DNA of 42,337 bases. Source: JACRLW01 sp050181465 (lineage in GTDB: Bacteria > Planctomycetota > UBA1135 > UBA2386). Both the position numbers and the translations under genes were made by a program. Positions within the stretch are counted from its first letter, which is position 1; each line of letters starts with the position of its first letter. Positions 15,229 to 23,367 of the stretch are shown here, one piece after another. The DNA lies in NCBI GenBank assembly GCA_050181465.1, contig JBFXDD010000036.1, positions 1 to 42,337 on the forward strand, read 5' to 3'. The notes under the pieces are model-generated. The model was not told where the DNA came from and did no database searches. It saw nothing but the letters and a program-made list of their open reading frames with translations.

Positions 15229-17310
15229 ATGAGCCCCTCCGCCATCCCCCCAGTCCCCCAACCTCCCGACTCCGACCGCAGCCGCCCCGCGAGTCCCCTC
15301 GCGGCCGCCGCCCTCGCGCTCCTCACCGCGGGCGTCGTCCCCGGCCAGGACTCTGAGCGGGCCACGCACGCCGACGACGCGGCGACCCCGCAAGTCGCCT
15401 TCGAGCATCGCGGCGAGGGCTTCGTCCTGCGGCAATACCAGCTCGGCTGCCTCTCGCTGCTCAGCTACCTGGTGGTCGCGGGTAACGAAGCGGTCGTGAT
15501 CGATCCGCAGCGCGATGTCGACCATTACGTCGCCGATGCCGCGAAGCTCGGTGCGACCATCCGCTACGTCGCGCTCACACACCCGCATGCCGACTTCGTC
15601 GCCGGCCACACCGAACTCGCGCAGCGCACCGGCGCGACGATCCTCATCGGCCCGGCGGCGAATGCCGAGTTCGCGCATCGCGCGTTCCGTGACGGTGACT
15701 CGGTGGCGATCGCATCCGTGCGACTGGTCGCGTGGGACACCCCAGGCCACACGCCGAATGCCCAAACCTTCCTGCTCTACCCGCAGCTCCGCGGCGGCGA
15801 GCCCGCCTTCGCGTTCACCGGCGACACCTTGTTCATCGGCAGCATCGGTCGGCCGGATCTCCTCGACGTGCCGCCGGCCCAACTCGCGTCGCAGTCTTTC
15901 GACTCGATTCGTCGCCTCGTGGCGTTGCCGCCGGACACCATGATCCTGCCGGCGCACGGTGCCGGCTCGCTCTGTGGTGCTCACCTCAGTCCCGAGACGA
16001 CCTCCACGATCGGTGAGCAGATCCTGACCAATCCCTATCTTCAGATCGAGAGCCGCACCAGCTTCATCGCCAACGTCATCAGTCACCAGCCGGTGGCGCC
16101 CCAGTACTTCGCGTTCAACGTGGAGATGAATCGCAAGGGGCCGCCGCTCGTCACGCGCAGCGAGGAACTCCCGTCGGCGCTCGAGCCGGCCGCCGCCCTC
16201 GCATTGCATGAAGCCGGCGAGTGGTTCGTCGATCTCCGTTCGCAGGAGGACTACGCCAAGGGTCACGTTCCAGGCAGCATCAACGTCGCCCTGCGCGGGC
16301 GACTCGACACTTGGACCGGCATCGTCGTCCCCTTCGGTGCCAAACTCGTGTTGGTCGGCGCCGTCGACGAAGTCAAAGAGGGGGTCTTCCGCCTGAGGCG
16401 CATCGGCTACGACGCGATGGCAGGCTTCTTGGCCGGCGGTATGGAGGCATGGACCGCCGCGGGCAACCCGGTACGCACCAGCAAGCTCGTGAAGCCTCGC
16501 GAACTCAGCGCAGCGATCGCGAAGGGCGAGGAACCGATGATCATCGACGTGCGCACCGCGGAGGAGTACGAAGACCTGCGCCTGGGCGATGTCGGCAACA
16601 TCGCGGTCACCGACTACGAGCGATTCGCCAAGATCCTGGATCGGACGCAACCGGTCGTCATGGCCTGCAACAGCGCGTATCGCAGCAGCATGGCGATCGG
16701 CTTGGCCGAGCGAATGGGCTTTGCCGACGTAGCCTCGCTCGACGGCGGGCTCGATGCCTGGATCGATGCCGGACTACCAGTGCGGGGGCGCATGGCTCCG
16801 CAGGCGACGGCGACGACGGTAGCGCCACGGGCCGCATCGCAGCCGCTCACGGCGATTCGCATGCCTGAAGCGATCGAGGCCGCCGGCTTGGCTCGCGCGC
16901 TGATGGATCAGCCCGAGGCCTATCGCGTGATCGATCTGCGACCGGATTGGCAGTTCGCCGAATGGAGCATCGTCGGTTCCGAGAATCGCACCGTGGCGGA
17001 GACCCTGTCCGAGGGCAACAACCTCGCTGCGGGCCGCAGACTGGTGTTGGTGGATCGCGACGGCACCCACGCATTCGCCGTGGCCGGTGCACTCATGGCG
17101 ACCCATCACGAGCTCGATGTCCGCGTCCTCGTCGGCGGAGTCGCCGGCTACTACGCCTCGATGGGGTGGAACCCGTCGAGTCGTGATGGTGATTCGAACC
17201 CGCCCGAAGCCGGCCCGATGAATCCGGGCGCCGACCGCAGCACCAAGCCTGCGGACACGACATCGAACCGACCCATCGTCATCAAGAAGAAGCGCAACGC
17301 CGGCTGCTGA
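15229..17310 (+). CDS. Persulfide dioxygenase-like MBL domain fused to three rhodanese domains
   Basis: 693 residues, start ATG directly after the palindrome. A hydrophobic segment at residues 21-38 is a likely signal peptide or anchor. Residues ~55-290 are a metallo-beta-lactamase fold of the ETHE1/Blh type: HPHAD at 118-122, DTPGHT (His174), FTGDTLFIGSIGRPDL (Asp199) and PAHG (His243). The iron ligands known from ETHE1 (second His of HxH, His, Asp) are all present. Three rhodanese domains follow at ~315-415, ~420-520 and ~545-650. Only the middle one has a catalytic loop (CNSAYRS, Cys480); the first has PFGAK and the third DRDGTH at that place. The chain ends KKKRNAGC, with a terminal cysteine. 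It should oxidise persulfides to sulfite and shuttle sulfane sulfur. Secretion across the inner membrane is inferred. Confidence 0.85.
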   Translation: MSPSAIPPVPQPPDSDRSRPASPLAAAALALLTAGVVPGQDSERATHADDAATPQVAFEHRGEGFVLRQYQLGCLSLLSYLVVAGNEAVVIDPQRDVDHYVADAAKLGATIRYVALTHPHADFVAGHTELAQRTGATILIGPAANAEFAHRAFRDGDSVAIASVRLVAWDTPGHTPNAQTFLLYPQLRGGEPAFAFTGDTLFIGSIGRPDLLDVPPAQLASQSFDSIRRLVALPPDTMILPAHGAGSLCGAHLSPETTSTIGEQILTNPYLQIESRTSFIANVISHQPVAPQYFAFNVEMNRKGPPLVTRSEELPSALEPAAALALHEAGEWFVDLRSQEDYAKGHVPGSINVALRGRLDTWTGIVVPFGAKLVLVGAVDEVKEGVFRLRRIGYDAMAGFLAGGMEAWTAAGNPVRTSKLVKPRELSAAIAKGEEPMIIDVRTAEEYEDLRLGDVGNIAVTDYERFAKILDRTQPVVMACNSAYRSSMAIGLAERMGFADVASLDGGLDAWIDAGLPVRGRMAPQATATTVAPRAASQPLTAIRMPEAIEAAGLARALMDQPEAYRVIDLRPDWQFAEWSIVGSENRTVAETLSEGNNLAAGRRLVLVDRDGTHAFAVAGALMATHHELDVRVLVGGVAGYYASMGWNPSSRDGDSNPPEAGPMNPGADRSTKPADTTSNRPIVIKKKRNAGC

Positions 17311-17318
17311 GGACATCG

Positions 17319-17825
17319 ATGAATCGACCCTACTGGAATCCCTATCTCGCGGGCGCCGGACTCGGCTTCACGCTGATTCTCGCCTACCTCGTGCTCGGAA
17401 CCGGGCTCGGGGCATCGGGCGGAATCGCGCGCATCGCCGCGCAGGCCGCTCATGCCGTCGCGCCTGTCGCGACGGAGTCGAACACTGTCATGGGTAACTG
17501 GTTCGAAGGCGGCTCGTCGCTCGGCCACTACCTGGTGTTCATGCTGCTCGGCACGTTCCTCGGCGGCGCGATCTCCGCATTCGCTGCGGGCCGCTCGCGG
17601 TGGATGGTCGAGCGTGGTGATCGGATCAGTCCGAATGCACGGCTTGGACTCGCACTCTTCGGGGGAGCACTCGCCGGTCTCGGCGCGCGCTTCGCGTCGG
17701 GTTGCACGTCCGGCCAAGCCTTGAGCGGAGGCGCGATGCTTCAAGTCGGGAGCTTCGTCTTCCTTGGCGCCACCTTCGCTGTCGGCTTCGGCCTTGCCCC
17801 ACTGCTGCGGAGGGCGTGGCGATGA
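17319..17825 (+). CDS. YeeE/YedE-family half-transporter (sulfur import), first subunit
   Basis: 168 residues, highly hydrophobic with about four helices (GAGLGFTLILAYLVLG, YLVFMLLGTFLGGAIS, LALFGGALAGLGARFASG). It has the family motif SGCTSGQALSGGA with Cys129. In the full-length thiosulfate transporter TsuA (YeeE), conserved cysteines line the path; half-size proteins are usually encoded in pairs, as here. It starts 8 bases after the MBL-rhodanese gene and its stop overlaps the next start (ATGA). Import of a reduced sulfur compound is likely; which one cannot be read from sequence. Confidence 0.85.
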   Translation: MNRPYWNPYLAGAGLGFTLILAYLVLGTGLGASGGIARIAAQAAHAVAPVATESNTVMGNWFEGGSSLGHYLVFMLLGTFLGGAISAFAAGRSRWMVERGDRISPNARLGLALFGGALAGLGARFASGCTSGQALSGGAMLQVGSFVFLGATFAVGFGLAPLLRRAWR

Positions 17826-18412
17826 ATCACCTGCTCGAACAAGGTCTGTTGAACGAGCCACTCGGACTACTGACGGCGCTCTTGATCGGAGGTCTCTTCG
17901 GCTTCTGGTTGGAGCGCGCAGGGTTCGGCAGTAGTCGCAAGCTGACCGCGATCTTCTACCTTCACGACTTCGCGGTCCTCAAGGTCATGTTCACCGCCAT
18001 GGTCGTCGCGTCGCTGGGGCTGCACGGCCTGGGCGCACTCGGCCTCGTCGACCTCGCATCGTTCTATGTGCCGGAAACCGTCATCTGGCCGCAGCTCGTG
18101 GGCGGGCTGATCTTCGGCGCCGGCTTCCTGATCGGTGGTTGGTGTCCAGGCACCGCCGCAGTCGGAGTCGGCAGCGGTCGAATCGATGCCGTCCTCTTCC
18201 TCGTGGGTGCCGGACTCGGCAGTCTGCTGTTTGCAACCGGTGGCGAGCCGATCGGCGAATTCATGACTGCCGGTGCCTGCGGACTCTGCGCGTTGCCCGA
18301 CAAGCTCGGCATCGATCCGTTGCTCGGTGCGCTCGGCCTTGCCGGGGTTGCACTGGTCGCATTCGTCGGCTCGACCAAGTTGGAGACCCTCATGGCCAGG
18401 AGGCAGGCATGA
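17822..18412 (+). CDS. YeeE/YedE-family half-transporter, second subunit
   Basis: 196 residues. The start is the ATG overlapping the previous stop; an upstream extension (from 17702) would run through the first transporter in another frame. About five helices are visible, with the motif GGLIFGAGFLIGGWCPGTAA carrying Cys108, the counterpart of the SGCTSG motif in the partner. FWLERAGFGSSRKLTAIFY near the N-terminus is typical of this half (DUF6691-type). The two subunits probably form one functional transporter supplying substrate to the rhodaneses encoded on either side. Confidence 0.86.
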   Translation: MNHLLEQGLLNEPLGLLTALLIGGLFGFWLERAGFGSSRKLTAIFYLHDFAVLKVMFTAMVVASLGLHGLGALGLVDLASFYVPETVIWPQLVGGLIFGAGFLIGGWCPGTAAVGVGSGRIDAVLFLVGAGLGSLLFATGGEPIGEFMTAGACGLCALPDKLGIDPLLGALGLAGVALVAFVGSTKLETLMARRQA

Positions 18413-19821
18413 ACGAGAATCGGAAGACTCCGGTCGCCGCCGTGATGGCGATGTTGCTCGTGACCATTGCGGTGGTCGTCGTCCAGAACATCACTGGTAA
18501 TCGTGAAGTGAGCGCGGGCCAGGAGATCTCCGCGGCGTGGCTGGCCGACATCGAGAGCGGCGCCGACCATGTCTCGGCCGAGGAACTCTGCACGCGGCTT
18601 CTCGCCGGTGATCGGGGCTTGCTCCTCATCGACGTGCGTCCGATCGAGGAGTATCGCGACGGCCATCTTCCCGGTGCGGTGCATGCCAGTGTGCCGGAGG
18701 TCCTTGGCGATCGATGGCAAGACCGCATCGCGGCGGCGGAACTCGTCGTGCTCTACAGCAACGGTTCGACGCATCCTGGGCAAGCCTGGGTGGAGTTGCG
18801 GCGTCGCGGTATCGCGCATGCGCGCGTTCTCGATGGTGGACTCGCGGAGTTTCGTCGCATGATCCTCACGCCGCCGTCGCTGCGCGGCGTGACCACGCGC
18901 GAACGCAGCGAGGCCGAGATGCGTCGCCATCGCCTGGTACGCAGCTGGTTCGCCGGCGATGCGATGCCGTCGCGCGCTCAGCCTGCCGGCGATCCGCCAG
19001 TGCTCGACAAGCCCACTATGGTCTCCGCCGGATGGCTGCGCGAACGAATCGGACAGGTGCTCGTGATCGACACTCGTCGCGACGTCGATGCCTTTCGCGA
19101 GCTCCACGTGCCCGGCGCCGTCTCGGTCACGCCCTCGGCGGTGCGGGTTCGGCGCGGGGATCGTGATCTCCACCTGACGAGTCCGGACGAACGCGCGCGC
19201 CTCTTCGGATCCCTCGGCATCACCCGCGATACTCCCGTCGTGCTGATGGGAGACGAACACCTCGCCGATGCCACGCTCGTCGCGACTGCGCTCTCGACGC
19301 TCGGGCATCGTCGCCTCGCGATTCTGGATGGCGGGATCGCAGCTTGGGCGTCGATTCGTGGTCCGTTGACCGCAGCGACGAGCCAAATCGTTGCAACCGA
19401 CTATCGGCCGGTTCCGGACGGCCTTTCGATCACGATCGACGAAGTCGCCGCAGCGGTCGCCAAGGGTGAGGTGCAAGTCGTCGATGTTCGACCCACCGCG
19501 GCGTTCACCGGAGAGGTCTCCACCGAAGCCCGTCCCGGACACGTTCCCGGCGCCATTTCTCGGCCAACCGCTTCCGAGTACGACACCTTTGGTCGGTGGC
19601 GAGAACTCGACCGGATCGTCGCCGAGCACCAGAAGTTGGGAATCGATCCGGATCGTCCGATCGTGGTGATGTGCCGCACAGGTCATACTGCGACGGCTAC
19701 GGCGTACCTCATGCAGCACCTCCTCGGTTATCGCAACGTCCGTTGGTTCAACGGCTCATGGACAGAATGGGCTGAGCGGCGAGATCTACCCGCGGCGATC
19801 GGCGAGGGCGGAAATGGCTGA
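18409..19821 (+). CDS. Membrane-anchored protein with three rhodanese domains
   Basis: 470 residues. The start is the ATG overlapping the previous stop (ATGA). One helix at residues ~9-26 anchors it or exports it. Rhodanese-like domains lie at ~55-155, ~203-318 and ~340-462. Domain 1 has YSNGSTHPGQAW where the catalytic loop should be (no Cys), domain 2 has GDEHLADAT (no Cys), and domain 3 has VVMCRTGHTATATAY with Cys422, an intact active loop followed by RWFNGSWTEWA. So a single sulfurtransferase site is built on two inactive modules. Its place next to the YeeE/YedE pair suggests it accepts sulfane sulfur during or after import. Confidence 0.86.
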   Translation: MNENRKTPVAAVMAMLLVTIAVVVVQNITGNREVSAGQEISAAWLADIESGADHVSAEELCTRLLAGDRGLLLIDVRPIEEYRDGHLPGAVHASVPEVLGDRWQDRIAAAELVVLYSNGSTHPGQAWVELRRRGIAHARVLDGGLAEFRRMILTPPSLRGVTTRERSEAEMRRHRLVRSWFAGDAMPSRAQPAGDPPVLDKPTMVSAGWLRERIGQVLVIDTRRDVDAFRELHVPGAVSVTPSAVRVRRGDRDLHLTSPDERARLFGSLGITRDTPVVLMGDEHLADATLVATALSTLGHRRLAILDGGIAAWASIRGPLTAATSQIVATDYRPVPDGLSITIDEVAAAVAKGEVQVVDVRPTAAFTGEVSTEARPGHVPGAISRPTASEYDTFGRWRELDRIVAEHQKLGIDPDRPIVVMCRTGHTATATAYLMQHLLGYRNVRWFNGSWTEWAERRDLPAAIGEGGNG

Positions 19822-20152
19822 CGTCGACCCCATGAGTCCCGCGATGCTCGAACTCGTCGCCGAGCAATTCCGTGCGCTATCGGAGCCGTCGCGCCTTCGG
19901 CTGATGAGCGTCCTCTTCGCCGGTGAACACACGGTGAGTGAACTCGTTGCCGCGTCCGAGCTGTCGACCGCGAACGTCAGCAAGCACCTGGCGGTGCTTC
20001 ACCAAGCCGGTTGGGTGGAGCGTCGCAAGGTCGGCGTGACCGTGCGTTATTCGTTGCAGGATCCCCGAGCGCGCGCCCTCTGCGAGTTGATGTGCGATCG
20101 CGTCCAGGCCCGCACACGGGCGGCGGCCGAGGCGAGCGGAGTTCGCATCTGA
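19814..20152 (+). CDS. ArsR-family transcriptional regulator of the sulfur operon
   Basis: 112 residues, overlapping the preceding gene by 8 bases. A winged helix-turn-helix is clear: EQFRALSEPSRLRLMSVL, GEHTVSELVAASELSTANVSKHLAVLHQAGWVERRK, wing VGVTVRYSLQD (quoted as separate segments). Sulfide/persulfide-sensing relatives (BigR, SqrR) use one cysteine in helix 2 and one in the last helix. Here the helix 2 position carries Ser32 (LRLMSVL), while the last helix has Cys90 and Cys94 (ALCELMCDR). So it either senses through this C-x3-C pair or is not a persulfide sensor. It is presumed to repress this operon. Confidence 0.88.
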   Translation: MADVDPMSPAMLELVAEQFRALSEPSRLRLMSVLFAGEHTVSELVAASELSTANVSKHLAVLHQAGWVERRKVGVTVRYSLQDPRARALCELMCDRVQARTRAAAEASGVRI

Positions 20153-20195
20153 CCGTTCCCGCGGTCGCGCTCTCCGCTATCCTCTCGTCACCGAG

Positions 20196-21026
20196 ATGCA
20201 CCCTGATCAGCGACGCCGTGGCGACGAGTACCGCCTCACCGAGACAGACATCCAGCGATTCCGTGACGAGGGCTGGGTGCATCTTCGTGATGTCCTCGAC
20301 GAGAGCGAGGTCGCGCAGCTGGAGGTTGACTACGAGCGCTTCCTTCGCGGCGAGATCCCGGTTCCGGGCAAGGACTTCTGCGACATGTCGGGCAACTACG
20401 AGCGCGATCCGGAGTCGTTCGCCATTCTCAATGTGATGCTCCCGCGACGGTACTACCCGGCTTGGCGTGGCAACGTGCTCGAGCGTCGTGCCGCGTCGAT
20501 CGCGCGACAATTGCACGGCGACGGCTTGGCGATCGATTACGACCAGCTCCTGGCCAAGCGACCATATCGACCAGACGCCGTGTTCGGTTGGCATCAAGAC
20601 CAGGCGTATTGGCCTCTCACCACCGACCCGCGTACCGCAACCATCTGGTTGGCGCTCGATGACTCGACGATCGAGAACGGCTGTATGCGCTTCGTCTCGC
20701 GCACGCATCGCGGCGCGCTCCGTCGACACCGACCTCTGCATTCGGATCGTGAAGAATCACATGCGCTCGTTGCCGACGTCGATGAAGCTGCGGACGTCGT
20801 CGAGTGCGCGCAGATCCGTCGTGGTGACGTGACCGTCCACGACGAGCGTGTGCTGCACGGAAGCGGCGGGAACTCTTCGCCTCGTTGGCGTCGTGCGTAC
20901 ATCGTCGCTCTGCGCAGCGAGTCGACGATCGCCGAAGAGCGCGCGCTCGGGTTCACGCACAGCCACGAAGATCCACCGGAAGTCCTCGCGGAGATCGCGC
21001 GCCGCGCTGCGTTGGCCCGTGGCTGA
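20196..21026 (+). CDS. Phytanoyl-CoA dioxygenase (PhyH)-family protein
   Basis: 276 residues. It is a non-haem Fe(II)/2-oxoglutarate dioxygenase with the facial triad His133-x-Asp135 (FGWHQDQAYWP) and distal His221 (VLHGSGGNSSPRWRRAY, which also holds the arginine expected to bind 2-oxoglutarate). The N-terminus LTETDIQRFRDEGWVHLRDVL is typical of PhyH proteins. The substrate is unknown; the family hydroxylates lipids, ectoine precursors and natural products. It begins 43 bases after the ArsR gene and probably starts a new transcription unit running to the esterase. Confidence 0.9.
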   Translation: MHPDQRRRGDEYRLTETDIQRFRDEGWVHLRDVLDESEVAQLEVDYERFLRGEIPVPGKDFCDMSGNYERDPESFAILNVMLPRRYYPAWRGNVLERRAASIARQLHGDGLAIDYDQLLAKRPYRPDAVFGWHQDQAYWPLTTDPRTATIWLALDDSTIENGCMRFVSRTHRGALRRHRPLHSDREESHALVADVDEAADVVECAQIRRGDVTVHDERVLHGSGGNSSPRWRRAYIVALRSESTIAEERALGFTHSHEDPPEVLAEIARRAALARG

Positions 21027-21055
21027 TCGAACAATCGAACACATCACATCCGCTT

Positions 21056-21748
21056 ATGCATTCACGTCATGAGGGGCATCGCAGCTCTCGGGTCGGGTGG
21101 CTGCGCGCAGCAGTCCTCGGCGCGAACGATGGGATCGTTTCGACGGCCAGTCTCATCGTGGGCGTGATGTCCTCGGGCGCGAGCTCCGAAGCAGTGCTCG
21201 TCGCCGGCACCGCGGGTCTCGTTGCCGGAGCGATGTCGATGGGCGCGGGAGAGTACGTGTCCGTCGCCTCGCAGCGCGATACCGAGCAAGCCGACTTGGA
21301 TCTCGAGAAGATCGAGCTGGTGCAGCATCCGGAGCTCGAACTCACCGAACTCGCGAAGATCTATGAAGGTCGTGGACTCGACCCGAAGCTGGCGCGGGAG
21401 GTCGCAGTGCAGTTGACCGCGCATGATGCCCTCGCCGCGCACGCTCGCGATGAGCTCGGCATCACCGAAGGCGGGCGTGCCCGCCCGATGCAGGCGGCGG
21501 TCGTGTCCACGTGCAGTTTCGCGGCCGGGGCTGCGTTGCCGCTGCTCGGCTTCGCAGCGCTCGGGGGGCACGCCGTGGCTTGGAATGTCAGCGCAATCGC
21601 GCTGGTCTGCCTCGCCGGCCTCGGCGCCATCGGTGCCTCGCTCGGCGGGGCACCGCCGTGGGTTCCGACTCTGCGAGTCACGATCGGCGGTGCGCTCGCG
21701 ATGGCGTCCACCGCGGGCATCGGCAGTCTGTTCGGGGTGATGGTATGA
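21056..21748 (+). CDS. VIT1/CCC1-family iron/manganese transporter
   Basis: 230 residues from MHSRHEGHRSSRVGWLRAA; an in-frame extension upstream overlaps the PhyH gene and is discarded. The family pattern is clear: AAVLGANDGIVSTASLIVGV in helix 1, AGAMSMGAGEYVSVASQRD in helix 2, a soluble metal-binding domain with many Glu residues (ELAKIYEGRGLDPKLAREV), then three C-terminal helices. These proteins move Fe2+ or Mn2+ out of the cytosol. It lies 29 bases after PhyH and overlaps the next start by ATGA. Confidence 0.93.
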   Translation: MHSRHEGHRSSRVGWLRAAVLGANDGIVSTASLIVGVMSSGASSEAVLVAGTAGLVAGAMSMGAGEYVSVASQRDTEQADLDLEKIELVQHPELELTELAKIYEGRGLDPKLAREVAVQLTAHDALAAHARDELGITEGGRARPMQAAVVSTCSFAAGAALPLLGFAALGGHAVAWNVSAIALVCLAGLGAIGASLGGAPPWVPTLRVTIGGALAMASTAGIGSLFGVMV

Positions 21749-22623
21749 GTACGATCCTCTCTCGATCGACCCAGCTCTCGCCGGTCGACAAGGACACCCT
21801 GGAGCGTCTCGAGCCGCGACTTCGCGACGATCTCCTGCACGCGCAAGACGACCTCGCTGGTCGTGACTTCGCCGTGGTCGTCACGTTGGACGGTGACGAC
21901 TTCACCGGTTGTGAGGCGGTCTACGAGCTGCTGCATCATTGGCTGGACGCCCGCTTCCTGCGAGGGTCCGCGTTCCCGCCCGAGCACGAAGCGGCGTCGC
22001 GGCCACCTTGGTGTCGTCGCCATCACGAGGCGTTGCCGCCACGCGGAGCGATCGGGCTGTGGTTGCGGTCCTGGGCGACGGCGATCGTCACTCAGCGCAC
22101 GCTCGAACACATCGATGACGTCGCGCGGGACCGCCGTATCGCCGATGTACGCGACAACGAAGCGGCACTCGCGAATGACGGTGTCTGCTTCATCAAGCTC
22201 TGGATCACCGTTCCGGCCGAGTTGCTGGAGAAGCGATTGAGGCAGGCCAAGAAAGGGGACGCCTGGCGAGTGCAATCGGAGGACGAGCTCGCCGCGAAGC
22301 GCTCCGAGGAGTTCCGCGCACATGCGGAGGCGATGCTCGCGGGAACCGACTCGCCGAACGCACCATGGCACGTCATCGACGGTAGCGATGCCAACGCGCG
22401 CGACGTCGCGGTCGCCGAACTCGTGGCGCGATTGATGCGCGCACGGCTCGATGCACCCACGACAGCGCCCGATACNNNNNNNNNNNNNNNNNNNNNNNNN
22501 NNNNNNNNNNNNNNNNNNNNNNNNNNNNNNNNNNNNNNNNNNNNNNNNNNNNNNNNNNNNNNNNNNNNNNNNNNNCTGATTGCCGCGCTCGAAGCGCGGC
22601 TCGCAGAAGACGACGACGAATGA
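21745..22623 (+). CDS. PPK2-like protein with degenerate catalytic motifs, interrupted by assembly gap
   Basis: The visible N-terminal ~243 residues resemble a polyphosphate kinase 2 domain: AVVVTLDGDDFTGCEAVYEL, LRSWATAIVTQRTLEHIDDV, NDGVCFIKLWITVPAELLEKRL, DSPNAPWHVIDGSDANARD. The Walker A lysine of GxDAAGKGG is replaced (GDDFTGCEA) and the Walker B-like DRS is LRS, so this domain should be inactive. In two-domain polyphosphate:AMP phosphotransferases the first domain is also degenerate and the second is active; the second could lie in the gap (22476-22575, 100 Ns, true size unknown). After the gap only 15 residues remain (LIAALEARLAEDDDE), in a compatible frame. Start by ATGA overlap with the VIT gene. 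Confidence 0.75.
   Translation: MSTILSRSTQLSPVDKDTLERLEPRLRDDLLHAQDDLAGRDFAVVVTLDGDDFTGCEAVYELLHHWLDARFLRGSAFPPEHEAASRPPWCRRHHEALPPRGAIGLWLRSWATAIVTQRTLEHIDDVARDRRIADVRDNEAALANDGVCFIKLWITVPAELLEKRLRQAKKGDAWRVQSEDELAAKRSEEFRAHAEAMLAGTDSPNAPWHVIDGSDANARDVAVAELVARLMRARLDAPTTAPDXXXXXXXXXXXXXXXXXXXXXXXXXXXXXXXXXXLIAALEARLAEDDDE
22476..22575. other. Assembly gap (100 N)
   Basis: Exactly 100 Ns, a conventional size for a scaffold gap of unknown length. It interrupts the PPK2-like gene. Lengths and coordinates to its right are therefore nominal, and missing sequence here could encode the active half of that protein. Confidence 0.98.
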
Positions 22624-23291
22624 CGAACGAGATTCTCGATTGCGTGGAGACTTCGCCGAACGGTCCAGCCGATGCCGCGGTCATCTGGCTGCACGGCTTG
22701 GGAGCCGATGGCTACGACTTCGTACCGATCATCCCGGAGTTGGCGCTCCCCGACTCCTTGGCGATTCGATTCGTCTTTCCCCACGCACCCTCGATCCCGG
22801 TCACTCTCAATGGTGGGATCGTCATGCCGGCCTGGTACGACATCGCCGAAGTCGACCTACGTCGGCGTCACGATGAGGACGGAATCCGCCGCTCGGCGGC
22901 GCAGGTCTGTGCGCTGATCGCGCGTGAGATCGACCGCGGAGTGCCGGCAAGTCGGATCGTGCTCGCGGGGTTCTCGCAGGGCGGTGCGATCGCAGTCTTC
23001 GCCGGCCTTCGCTTCCACGCGCCGCTCGCCGGCATCCTCGCCCTCTCGACCTATCTGGTATGCGAGGATTCCCTGGATCGCGAGCGTAGCGACGAGAACC
23101 GTGCGACTCCGATCTTCATCGGCCACGGTACCTTCGATCCGATGGTGCAGCTTCCTCGCGGCGAAGCGCTGCGCGACGCGCTCGTCGCACGTGGGCAGCC
23201 GGTCGAGTTTCACACCTATCCGATGCCGCACTCGGTGCATCCGCAGGAGATCGCAGATGTCGCGAACTTCCTATGTCGTGCGCTGGCGTGA
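22620..23291 (+). CDS. Carboxylesterase/phospholipase-type alpha/beta hydrolase
   Basis: 223 residues, start in ATGA overlap with the previous stop. It matches the PF02230 family (AB_hydrolase_2): VIWLHGLGADGYDFVPIIP at the oxyanion strand, the nucleophile elbow GFSQGG (Ser119), HGTFDPMV (Asp173) and YPMPHSVHPQE (His204) give a complete triad. The family includes bacterial esterase EstB and acyl-protein thioesterases. No signal peptide is present, so it is cytoplasmic. The natural substrate is not evident. Confidence 0.93.
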   Translation: MTNEILDCVETSPNGPADAAVIWLHGLGADGYDFVPIIPELALPDSLAIRFVFPHAPSIPVTLNGGIVMPAWYDIAEVDLRRRHDEDGIRRSAAQVCALIAREIDRGVPASRIVLAGFSQGGAIAVFAGLRFHAPLAGILALSTYLVCEDSLDRERSDENRATPIFIGHGTFDPMVQLPRGEALRDALVARGQPVEFHTYPMPHSVHPQEIADVANFLCRALA

Positions 23292-23367
23292 CGGCGGTGG
23301 ATTGAGACGAATGCGTGACTGGTGCCTCCCGGTGGCGATCGCTACGGTTGCCGACCGGAGGTAGCCC

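Noticed and set aside
15205..16650. 481-codon reverse open frame
   Set aside because: Antisense to the MBL-rhodanese fusion gene whose metal ligands are intact.
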